DNA of 53,232 bases from an uncultured Ruminiclostridium sp. (GTDB taxonomy: Bacteria > Bacillota > Clostridia > Oscillospirales > Ruminococcaceae), in assembly GCA_947630685.1 (NCBI GenBank), contig CANRII010000002.1:1-53232 (forward strand). The letters are read 5' to 3'. The position numbers and the translations under genes are program-made. The notes beneath the pieces are model-generated. The model saw only the letters and a program-made list of their open reading frames with translations, was not told the origin of the DNA and did not search any database. Positions 1 to 10,666 of the stretch are shown piece by piece; within the stretch, counting starts at the first letter, position 1, and each line of letters opens with the position of its first letter.

Positions 1-186
1 GTCTATGCCGTCAACCACTCTGTCGACCATGTATCCGGTCTGTGACGGCACCGGATCACCCCACCAGTCGTACTGATAACCCTCATAAGGCTCATCAGCA
101 ACTATCGAGGTGGTCAGCATCGTGACTGCCATCAGCGACGCTGCCGCTGCACCGAGAATTTTTTTCTTGGTTGGCACTAAAATCAT
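1..186 (-). CDS. N-terminus of a secreted protein (signal peptide; possibly NHL-repeat-like), truncated by the window edge
   Basis: Open minus frame MILVPTKKKILGAAAASLMAVTMLTTSIVADEPYEGYQYDWWGDPVPSQTGYMVDRVVDGID with a signal peptide; RBS-like GAAAGGA upstream; last gene of the sugar ABC cluster. NHL assignment is from context only. Confidence 0.55.
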   Translation of the reverse strand, partial: MILVPTKKKILGAAAASLMAVTMLTTSIVADEPYEGYQYDWWGDPVPSQTGYMVDRVVDGID

Positions 187-211
187 CCTTTCTGATAAAT
201 TTGGCTGAGCC

Positions 212-1075
212 TTAATCTTTAAGACCGCTGTGCGCCATAGTCTCCATAACGCTGCTCTGGCAGAATATGAACACTATCATTGGCGGCAGCATCGTGATAA
301 CCACCGCCGCGGCGGCAACGCCCGCACGGGCGATACCGGCAGCGCCGATCTGCTGCATTACGGTCGGTATCGGTTTTAATGCCTCGTTATATATGAACGA
401 ATAGCCGGTGATCTGCCATGCGCCCTGGAAAGCGAATATCAGCAGCGTCAGCCACGCGGGCTTTACGTTCGGCATAACTACCTGCCAGCATATCCTGATA
501 TGGTTAGCGCCGTCCAGCTTCGCAGCTTCTATCATGCTGTCGGGAAGCTGTCCCATGAACTGCCTCATCAGGAACAGACCCATCGGGGTAGCTATGTACG
601 GGAGTATGATCGCAAAGTAGGTATCGATCATGCCCATTGTTGCCATTACCATGTACTGCATTATATAAAGTACGGTAGAGGTGAACAGCAGCGCGATCTC
701 TATGATCTTGTTGAACGCTTTTACTCCGGGGAATTTCGCCTTTGACAGCGCGTATGCGGCGGATGAGGAGAACAGCAGCTGCGCCACCGTTACTACCACC
801 GATACAAATACGGAGTTGAATACGTATCTTGAGAACGGCACCCACATGTTGGATGCGGTCGCAAGCAGATCAGTAAAGTTCTGATCGGTTATGTTTGTGA
901 CATACAGTCTAGGCGGGAACAGGAACAATTCCTCGACCGGCTTAAGAGCCTGTATGATCGACAGATAGATAGGAAACAGCATAAACAGTCCGACAAGGGT
1001 GAGCAATACGAATATCGCAATGTCGCCGCCCAGAGAACCGCCGTATCTTTTCCTTCTCTTTTTAGTTATTTTCAT
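212..1075 (-). CDS. Carbohydrate ABC transporter permease (MalG-like)
   Basis: Multi-TM; EAAKLDGANHIRICWQVVMPNVKPA matches the permease EAA loop. Confidence 0.93.
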   Translation of the reverse strand: MKITKKRRKRYGGSLGGDIAIFVLLTLVGLFMLFPIYLSIIQALKPVEELFLFPPRLYVTNITDQNFTDLLATASNMWVPFSRYVFNSVFVSVVVTVAQLLFSSSAAYALSKAKFPGVKAFNKIIEIALLFTSTVLYIMQYMVMATMGMIDTYFAIILPYIATPMGLFLMRQFMGQLPDSMIEAAKLDGANHIRICWQVVMPNVKPAWLTLLIFAFQGAWQITGYSFIYNEALKPIPTVMQQIGAAGIARAGVAAAAVVITMLPPMIVFIFCQSSVMETMAHSGLKD

Positions 1076-1121
1076 AACTACCTTCCTTTCTCAGAGAAAA
1101 AATCATATCGTGATCCTCCGG

Positions 1122-2057
1122 TTAGTCAAGATACTTGCTGAGTATCTTTTTAATACCCCAGTTTGCAAGCATCATCACGGCGAACAGGATAAAGCATATC
1201 GCCGCCGAATAACCCATCTCATAACGTATCGAACCGAAGTCGTATGCGTGCGTCATTATCGTATGCGCCGCATAGTCGGTACTCGGGAATGCCGTAAGGA
1301 AACGTCCTACGTCGCCGGCGGTGAATGAAGATACTATCTGCATTACCGCTGCGAACAGCAGCTGCGGTCCCATTGCCGGCACCGTTACCAGCAAGAGCTG
1401 CTGGGTACGGTTCTTTATGCCCTCTATAGCGCCTGCCTCGTATCTGTCCTTCGGTATACCCTGAAGTCCCGCACGAAGCGCAAGGAATCCGGCGCCCAGC
1501 GCCATCCAGAGCTGAACTATGATGACAACGCCGAGTATGTAGTTAGCGTCGGTCAGCCATTGGCGTGCGCTGTTGATTATGCCGAGATCCAGCAGGTAAG
1601 AGTTTGCTATACCGTAGGTATCGCCTGAGAATATCAGCTGCCATGTGGTATAGATGTTACCCGCAAGAGTAGGAGCGTAGAACACGAACGTGAATATCGT
1701 CTTGAGCGCTCTGGGCATTTCGTTTATCAGCCACGCGAGCAAAAAGCACAATATATAGCTCAGCGGGCCGGTGATTATCGCAAATACCAGGGTGTTCTGT
1801 ATCGCCTTAAGGAATACCTCGTCCTCCAGTATCAGCGAATAGAAGTTGTCTAATCCGACAAACTGCGGAAACTGTACCATATTAAAGTTGGTAAATCCTA
1901 TCGGGAGCGATATGACGACCGGTAATATGGTGAATATTGTAAAGAGTATGAAGAACGGCGCGAGCAGTAAGTATACGCTGGCGTTTCTTCTCATCTCACG
2001 CAATGTATATCTGACCTTGCTGTCTTCGATATACCGCGTTTTTTCTTTGTTAGCCAA
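1122..2057 (-). CDS. Sugar ABC transporter permease (MalF-like)
   Basis: Multi-TM; EAGAIEGIKNRTQQLLLVTVPAMGPQ EAA-like loop; adjacent to the second permease. Confidence 0.93.
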   Translation of the reverse strand: MANKEKTRYIEDSKVRYTLREMRRNASVYLLLAPFFILFTIFTILPVVISLPIGFTNFNMVQFPQFVGLDNFYSLILEDEVFLKAIQNTLVFAIITGPLSYILCFLLAWLINEMPRALKTIFTFVFYAPTLAGNIYTTWQLIFSGDTYGIANSYLLDLGIINSARQWLTDANYILGVVIIVQLWMALGAGFLALRAGLQGIPKDRYEAGAIEGIKNRTQQLLLVTVPAMGPQLLFAAVMQIVSSFTAGDVGRFLTAFPSTDYAAHTIMTHAYDFGSIRYEMGYSAAICFILFAVMMLANWGIKKILSKYLD

Positions 2058-2096
2058 ACCTATAACCTCCTCTTTATTTCTCGTAGCAAGAACAAA

Positions 2097-5000
2097 TTAT
2101 TTCGCTCCCGCAAGCTCTTGATATTTCCTTACAATTTCCGATTTGATCTGGTCATTGTAGCTCATCAGCGTGTATCTGGGTTCGTCTGCGTCGTTTACGA
2201 CCATTCTGAACGCGTTATTGATATGTCTTGTTACGGCGTAGGAGGACGGTATGATCGGTATTTCCTTGAGCTGACTCATCTGCTCGTTTATCTTGTTGTA
2301 TTCCTCGGTAGACCAGGGCAGCTGAGAAAGTGCCGCAAGGTTAGCCGTATCGAAACGTCCCATCGGACCCATAAGCGCTTCTATCTGCTTGCCGTAGTCG
2401 GTCTGTACCTCGTCGCTGGTAAACCACTTGATGAAGTCCCAAGCCGCCGACTGGTTGGACACCTTATTAAAGATGACCGCACCGGCGCTGACGGAGTTAG
2501 CCGCGTGGCTGACGGAGCCGTCCGGCTGTCTTGTTCCGGGTACTACCGTGAAGTCCCACAAACCCTTGATCTCGGGGGCTGCAACGGAAAGCTGATTGTA
2601 GAAGGTGTAGTTCTGGATAAGCAACGGCATCTCGCCGGTCCTGAAACGTGAGAACGCGTCGTAAGTCTGATCGAAGCTGAATACCGTGTAGTATTTAGTC
2701 CACTGCTCGAATACTTCGATAGCGTCGTTCTCCATGAAGTTGGTGAGCTTTAAGTTCTTGATATCCTCGGTGGTAATATTCTCATAATCGGTGCTGTAAA
2801 GGTCGTCCGCATAGATCGAAAGTCCTTTCTGGAGCATCAGCAGTATGAAAGTATTGCCCGCGTCGAATATGTTGGAGGATATGTTCTGCGGAAGTATCAG
2901 ACCTACGTCCAGATACTTTCTTTGCAGAGTCGGCAGCATGGTGGTAAGATCGTCCCATGTCTCCGGCGGCTCGTCAAAGCCTAACTCGTCAAGTACGTCG
3001 GTACGATAGAACATCATCGGGAAGGTCTGCGATACCGGCAGTCCGTAAACGCCGAGGTTGTTTCCGTCGTAGTACTCGTATATCTTCATTACGTCGGTCG
3101 CGAAGCGCGAGGAAACTACCTGTTCATAATCCTTGAACTGGGTAATATCCACCAGCAGACCTCTCGCGGCAAGCTGTATCGGGAAGTCGCCGCCGATAAA
3201 CAGCGCGATCTCAGGTCCCTTGCCCGCTAAGGTAGCCTCCAGTATGGAGCCCTGTACGAGGTTTATGGACGCCTCCACTCCGTCGTGGGTGTTGTTGAAG
3301 TCATTGTCCACCAGATTCTTTACAACGGTCGCCTGGTCGCGTGCGAGCGATACCCATACGTTGAGCGAGGTAGCGCTGCGGTCGGACATCGAGGTGTAAT
3401 CCTCAAAGAACGAACCGATGAACGAATTGAAGCCGAACAGGAACTCGCTGAAGAAGTTGCCGCTTACCGGTGCGAATTCTTCGTGTACGGTGCCTATTTC
3501 GATATAGTCGAGCTCAAGCGGCTGTCCGCGGTAGTCGCGCATCCACGCGGATACCGAGGAAATGCTGTCCTTGATGCTGGACGCCATTATCGGGATATCG
3601 CCCGGCTTATTTATACATCTTTCAAGATATATCGCCATTGTTTCAAGAGCGGCCGCCTCGGAACCCTCCTTGGTCAGCTCCTCTATGCCCGCCTTCTCTG
3701 CGCGCAGGCTGTCAACTATCCTGCGGAAGGAGGGGAGTATATCCGGTATCTTCTTTTCTACGAAGTAATCGTTGAATTCGTCGGGTGAAGGACCGGTTAT
3801 CATCAGTATTCTTCTGTAATACTGGTTCAGCTCAAGAATGAGGTCGTCCAGACGCTGCATTACCGCGCCTATAGAACCGGGCAGCGCCTCAAGGGTGATG
3901 GTGTGAGTTTCGCCCGCGGTGAGGTAAATATAAATGTCGTTGCCCTCCTCGTCCTTGGGTACAAGGCCGTACCAGTCGGGCGAGTATACAAACTGTACGT
4001 CCTCTAACTCCTTGCAGGGTACCTTGCCGTCGATGTAGATCTTTCTGTTGGAGAAGAAGCCTCTCATCGAGTTCTGCCTTGCCTTGAAGTTGAAGCGGTA
4101 GTAGCCGTCGTTCTCTACCTTGAACTCATAGGTTATAGCCTGGGTGGATTTGTTCCAGGTGTCCTGACCTATAGTGTTGTAGCGCTGCTTGGTCGGGTGC
4201 GACGGGCTGGTCATGTATGTAGTTCTGTCATAAGTTGCATAAAGAGTAGATGCGCTCTTATACAGAGGAGTCTCCGCCTGTAAGAATATGGTGTTGGTAC
4301 CGAGCTCCGCGTTTGCGGTGGTCAGCGCCGGAGTGTTGTTTATTTGATCCTCCGAGGGCTTTATAGTATCGTAATCCGGAAGCTCGTCATAGTTTTTGAA
4401 AGTAAACGAATGGAAAACGCCGTAGGTTTTCACACCGTCAAGCTCAAGAGTATGCTTGCCTTTTTCAAGATAGAAGAAATAAGGCTCGTTGTAAAGACCC
4501 TCTTTATCCTTTATCGGATAATCTACCCAGCAGTCGTATGTAGCCTGGCCGGGTCTTAAGTCGTTATCCTTGGAATCTCTCTGGATAGTAGTCGCGTCTT
4601 TCCAGTAACGGTCAAGCGAAATGTCCTTAGCTACTAAGAACGGATAATCGCCGTCCAGCTTAAGACCTATCTCTATAACGGTGTTGGAGCTTTCATCGCC
4701 GGATATCGGATAATAAATAGCCTCAAGGTTATAAAGCCCGCTTTCTTCTACCTCAAATTCATATTTGAGGTCGAGCAGGTCGCTTTTCCATTTGAGGGTG
4801 TCGTAGTTGTCGGTATCAAGCTCCGTTTCCTCCTCAAGGAAGGTCTTGAGCTGCTGATAGCCCTCTCCGTCCGCCTTGATTATCTCGAATGCGTCGGAGG
4901 ATACGCTGTCGCCCGCCTTGAATTCTTTTCCGTCATAGATACCGCCGGAATAATCCGCAGCGTATAAGGTTATCTCCTTGTCGGGCTTTGTAGCGCCGTC

Positions 5001-5252
5001 TTCAAGATAACCGTTGTAGTAGGTGCTGTACTTGCCCTCCATACCTGTGATAACAATTCCGCTTACGCTGCTGCCGGTATTTTCTTCCGAAGCATCGGCC
5101 GAGGTATCCGCAGACGTATCCGCAGATGTATCCGCCTCTGCCTCGGCAAAGGAAGTAAGGCTGACAGATGACAGCAAAGCAGCAGCTGACAATATGCCGG
5201 CAAGTATTCGCTTCTTTACCGTGATTTGCTTTATCGTCACAGTTAAATCCAC
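2097..5252 (-). CDS. Large extracellular solute-binding protein with an extra N-terminal region
   Basis: 1051 aa; signal peptide; C-terminal half has family-1 SBP features (LPVSQTFPMMFYRTDVLDELGFDEPPETWDDL); about 500 aa N-terminal beta-rich extension. Confidence 0.88.
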   Translation of the reverse strand: MDLTVTIKQITVKKRILAGILSAAALLSSVSLTSFAEAEADTSADTSADTSADASEENTGSSVSGIVITGMEGKYSTYYNGYLEDGATKPDKEITLYAADYSGGIYDGKEFKAGDSVSSDAFEIIKADGEGYQQLKTFLEEETELDTDNYDTLKWKSDLLDLKYEFEVEESGLYNLEAIYYPISGDESSNTVIEIGLKLDGDYPFLVAKDISLDRYWKDATTIQRDSKDNDLRPGQATYDCWVDYPIKDKEGLYNEPYFFYLEKGKHTLELDGVKTYGVFHSFTFKNYDELPDYDTIKPSEDQINNTPALTTANAELGTNTIFLQAETPLYKSASTLYATYDRTTYMTSPSHPTKQRYNTIGQDTWNKSTQAITYEFKVENDGYYRFNFKARQNSMRGFFSNRKIYIDGKVPCKELEDVQFVYSPDWYGLVPKDEEGNDIYIYLTAGETHTITLEALPGSIGAVMQRLDDLILELNQYYRRILMITGPSPDEFNDYFVEKKIPDILPSFRRIVDSLRAEKAGIEELTKEGSEAAALETMAIYLERCINKPGDIPIMASSIKDSISSVSAWMRDYRGQPLELDYIEIGTVHEEFAPVSGNFFSEFLFGFNSFIGSFFEDYTSMSDRSATSLNVWVSLARDQATVVKNLVDNDFNNTHDGVEASINLVQGSILEATLAGKGPEIALFIGGDFPIQLAARGLLVDITQFKDYEQVVSSRFATDVMKIYEYYDGNNLGVYGLPVSQTFPMMFYRTDVLDELGFDEPPETWDDLTTMLPTLQRKYLDVGLILPQNISSNIFDAGNTFILLMLQKGLSIYADDLYSTDYENITTEDIKNLKLTNFMENDAIEVFEQWTKYYTVFSFDQTYDAFSRFRTGEMPLLIQNYTFYNQLSVAAPEIKGLWDFTVVPGTRQPDGSVSHAANSVSAGAVIFNKVSNQSAAWDFIKWFTSDEVQTDYGKQIEALMGPMGRFDTANLAALSQLPWSTEEYNKINEQMSQLKEIPIIPSSYAVTRHINNAFRMVVNDADEPRYTLMSYNDQIKSEIVRKYQELAGAK

Positions 5253-5358
5253 CTTTCTAAAAATTTCTTTTTATGTAACCGGAGGTCTGTCTGACCGTCC
5301 GACTTAGTAAGGAAATTTATTTTTTAAGCGGTTTTCCCGCTGTTAAGTATCGCAAAGT

Positions 5359-6312
5359 CTAGTTGTAATCCGAGTTGTAAACGGATATCCGTCCGTCCTC
5401 CAGCTCGACTCTGACCTTGTCTCCGCCTTTTATACCGAGCGCCTCCAGATACTCTTTCGGTATCTGCAGTCTGCCGGCTCTGTCCAAAACTACCAGCTCT
5501 TCACGCTCGCTGCTCTGGCTCATCAGCCGTTCATGCTCGGCTCTTTGCTGTTCGCTCATCTTTTCCAGCTCGTCAAACGACAGCAGCGGCGCTTTCTTAC
5601 GCAGCATTTCCGTTGACGTCCTGCCGTCCCGTATCGCTACCACACGGTCGATGGACTTTGACAAATTGGTGTCATGAGTGACTATTATAATGGTTACGCC
5701 GGTCTGACGGTTGAGATCTCTGAACACGTCCAGCACCATAGCGGCGGTCTTGGTATCCACCGCGCCGGTCGGTTCGTCCGCCAGCAGCAGGCTGGGATTG
5801 TTGGACAGCGCTATCGCTATCGCAACACGCTGCTGTTCTCCTCCGGAAAGCTGACCCAGCAGGGAATTCCTCCTGTCGCCGAGTCCCACCATCTCCAGCA
5901 GCTCTCTTGCGCGCTCCTGCCGGTTCTTATGCCCGGATAGCAGCAGCGGCATTTCCACGTTCTGTATCGCGGTAAGGTAGGGGATAAGGTTTCGCGCGTT
6001 GTTTTGCCAAACGAATCCGACCGTTTCACGCTTATACTTTATCAGGTCCTTTTCGTCGAACTTCAGCAGGTCCTTTCCGTCTACGAACAGGCTGCCCGCC
6101 GACGGCTTATCCAGCGCGCCAAGCATGTTGAGCAGCGTGGATTTTCCGCTGCCGGAAGCTCCGACTATTCCCATAAGCTCTCCCCGCTCGACCTCAAGGT
6201 CAAGTCCCTGGAGCGCCATTACCTCCACGTCGGTGGTCTTGTATATCTTTACTAGATTCTCGCACCGCACCATGATATTTTCAGGGGGCGCCAGCATTAC
6301 TCTGCGCGGCAT
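5359..6312 (-). CDS. ABC transporter ATP-binding protein (LolD/MacB type) with C-terminal AbrB-like domain
   Basis: Walker A GASGSGKS, signature LSGGEQQR, Walker B LLLADEPT; C-terminus LVVLDRAGRLQIPKEYLEALGIKGGDKVRVELEDGRISVY resembles SpoVT/AbrB. Confidence 0.92.
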   Translation of the reverse strand: MPRRVMLAPPENIMVRCENLVKIYKTTDVEVMALQGLDLEVERGELMGIVGASGSGKSTLLNMLGALDKPSAGSLFVDGKDLLKFDEKDLIKYKRETVGFVWQNNARNLIPYLTAIQNVEMPLLLSGHKNRQERARELLEMVGLGDRRNSLLGQLSGGEQQRVAIAIALSNNPSLLLADEPTGAVDTKTAAMVLDVFRDLNRQTGVTIIIVTHDTNLSKSIDRVVAIRDGRTSTEMLRKKAPLLSFDELEKMSEQQRAEHERLMSQSSEREELVVLDRAGRLQIPKEYLEALGIKGGDKVRVELEDGRISVYNSDYN

Positions 6313-7022
6313 TATTCCTCCTTATCCGTGATATCGTTTTCACTGACGTCGGTGATCTCACCGTCCTCCAGCGTATAAACGACGTCACACATCTCCATCA
6401 TCGTGGTGTCGTGCGTGGTCATGACTATCGTCAGTCCATCCTCGTGAGCAAGCTCTCTAAACAGGTTCATCACCGCGAGTCCCGTAGGCGTATCCAGCGC
6501 CGCGGTAGGCTCGTCGGCGAAGATGAGCTTAGGCCGGTTGGCTATCGCCCTTGCTATCGCGACACGCTGCTGCTCACCGCCGGAAAGCTCGCCGGGTCGG
6601 TGGTGCATACGCTTTTCCAGTCCCACGCGTATCAGACATTCCTTTGCCCGCGCCGAGCGCTCGGAACGGGGAGCGCCTACCAGTCTCATCGCAAATTCGA
6701 CGTTTTCGTAAGCCGTCATGGTAGGTATCAGCGCTACCGACTGGAAAACGAACGACATTTCGTACCGCCTCAGCTTATCCGCCTGCGCGTCCGTCAGCGC
6801 CGTTATCTCCTTGCCGTCGAATATTACCTCTCCCGAAGTGGGACGATCCAGCGCGCCGAGTATGTTTATCAGCGTGGTCTTGCCGGAACCGCTGCGTCCC
6901 CTCAGTACCACCAGCTTGTCGGGCGGCACCTCCAAATTTATGCTTTTCAGCGCGTGAACCTCTGTCTTATCGTTTATCTTAAAGACACGGGAGATATCCA
7001 CCGCCTTCAAAATAGGCTCCAT
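6312..7022 (-). CDS. ABC transporter ATP-binding protein (LolD/MacB type)
   Basis: Walker [29 protein letters not shown]. Confidence 0.93.
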   Translation of the reverse strand: MEPILKAVDISRVFKINDKTEVHALKSINLEVPPDKLVVLRGRSGSGKTTLINILGALDRPTSGEVIFDGKEITALTDAQADKLRRYEMSFVFQSVALIPTMTAYENVEFAMRLVGAPRSERSARAKECLIRVGLEKRMHHRPGELSGGEQQRVAIARAIANRPKLIFADEPTAALDTPTGLAVMNLFRELAHEDGLTIVMTTHDTTMMEMCDVVYTLEDGEITDVSENDITDKEE

Positions 7023-7476
7023 ATCTAACCTTTCACGCCGTATCCGGCTAAAAATGAGAAACTCAAAAAATACACAAACACTTTCATCTTTGTGACACTA
7101 TCATTATACCAAATTATCACCCAACTGTCAAGGTGCATAAAAAATATTTCATTTTGCGGTATCTTTTTTGGGCGTTAGTGACAAGTAAATTTTTTATTTG
7201 TGTTTTTTCATAAAAATAAATCTAAAAATTTGTATAATCCGACATCTTTTTTTCGGTATTACACAAGATATAGTGGTTTTTTTAGTAAAAAGAACAATTT
7301 TTTAAGGCTTTTTCTTAAATTTTCAGAGGTAAATTTTGCACAGACAAATTTGTAAAATATTGTAAAAAATATTTTTTGTGACATTTGCACAATTCTTTTT
7401 ATTGAATTTTTTTACTTAAATTTAAGGAAATTAAAGTGCATTTTCGTTTTATGTTCCTGCTTGTGCTCCGGAAAAT

Positions 7477-9381
<1,905 letters not shown>

Positions 9382-9391
9382 ATCGTTCCTC

Positions 9392-9425
9392 CAAAAAAAT
9401 CGTGCCGAAGATCGTTCGGCACGAT
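9392..9425 (-). terminator. Rho-independent terminator of the PPIase-like gene
   Basis: Minus strand ATCGTGCCGAA-CGATC-TTCGGCACGAT followed by TTTTTTT. Confidence 0.85.
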
Positions 9426-9434
9426 GTTGATGTT

Positions 9435-10622
9435 TTATTGCTTTATCTTGTCGGGCTTGTAAGCGTCGAGAGCCGCGTTGTTGAAGTCTGTCGCGTATTT
9501 CTCGGCTATGCCGTCCAGCACGCCCTCAAACTCCTCGTCCTTCATCAGATGAAGTATGCCGGAGCGGTTGTTTTCAAACCAATCGTCGCGGTCGAGCAGC
9601 TTTTTGCGCATTACCACATAATAAGTGGTATCGGTCTTGTAAACGCCGCCCTCGTCATCTTTCAGATCGAACAGATATTTCATCATGTTTTCATCGTAAG
9701 AGGTGCTGTCCTTAGCAAGCAGCGTTTCATGGTCGTGATCCTCCTCTTCCTCCGGAACATCGGTGGAATCGCCCGCGGTCGCCTCCGAAGTTTCGGAAGA
9801 CGTGTCGGAGCTTGTATCCTCGCTGTCCTCCTCTGCGGCCGCTTTCTGCTCGGCTACGAAGTCCTCGTAATCATGATATACCGTGTCGTAATCCTCGCCG
9901 TCTTCAAGGCGCTCAAAGTAGCCGTTGGCAAGCTCTTCCATCTTCTGCTTGCCCTCGTCGGTCTCTATCTTGCTGCCGTCGCCCTCGGTAAGACTTACCG
10001 CTATCATCTGGAATCTGCCGTAGTTATCCTCGTAGTAGGTCTTTATATCCTGCTCGTCGGTGGGGGTAACGCCGTTTTCTTCATAATAATGATCGAACAG
10101 CTTGTCGTTCATCATTCTTGCCATCTCGACCTCTTGATAAGAGGCGCGGCTTATACCCAGACTCTCGTAATATTCCCCGTAGGTCTGACCTAAGCTGTAC
10201 ATGCCGTAATAGGTCATCTCGGTATCCCACATTTCGGTGATGGAATCCTTTGTTTCGGCGATCTCGGTGTCGTTAAGCTCCATTCCCAGCTCGGCAAAAT
10301 GCCTTTGGATAGCGATATGGCGCTTGATATAGCCCATGGTGCGCTCTTCAACATACTGGTTATACGGCTTTTCCTGCACGTTGTAATTGGAATAGCTGAA
10401 ATTTTCTATATCCGACGCAGACTGACCGAGTTCTTTTAGCTGATCGTCTATCTCGCTGTTAGCCTCGGATATCGCCTGAAGCTCGTACATGAGGTAAACT
10501 CCGGCGCGTATGTTCTCCCCGTCGATAGTTCCTACAGAGGTTATATCCGCACAGCCCGCCGTGGATATTGCTACAGCGCAGGCGACTGCCAGCGCAGCGA
10601 CGCTTTTGACAAATTTGTTCAT
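9435..10622 (-). CDS. Lipoprotein, PrsA/SurA-like foldase or peptidyl-prolyl isomerase-like
   Basis: Lipobox-like STAGC after signal peptide; SurA-N-like helical region; Asp/Glu/Ser-rich insert. Confidence 0.65.
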   Translation of the reverse strand: MNKFVKSVAALAVACAVAISTAGCADITSVGTIDGENIRAGVYLMYELQAISEANSEIDDQLKELGQSASDIENFSYSNYNVQEKPYNQYVEERTMGYIKRHIAIQRHFAELGMELNDTEIAETKDSITEMWDTEMTYYGMYSLGQTYGEYYESLGISRASYQEVEMARMMNDKLFDHYYEENGVTPTDEQDIKTYYEDNYGRFQMIAVSLTEGDGSKIETDEGKQKMEELANGYFERLEDGEDYDTVYHDYEDFVAEQKAAAEEDSEDTSSDTSSETSEATAGDSTDVPEEEEDHDHETLLAKDSTSYDENMMKYLFDLKDDEGGVYKTDTTYYVVMRKKLLDRDDWFENNRSGILHLMKDEEFEGVLDGIAEKYATDFNNAALDAYKPDKIKQ

Positions 10623-10666
10623 GATAAATTCTCCTTTTTATGATAACGCTTCACAAGAGTTACGCA

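Noticed and set aside
5090-5140. Tandem repeat (gtatccgcaga)n as a minisatellite
   Set aside because: It is short and encodes an ADTSADTS linker in the solute-binding protein.
7023-7476. Functional element in the AT-rich gap
   Set aside because: A/T homopolymer-rich with no ORF or strong palindrome; probably promoter/terminator sequence only.
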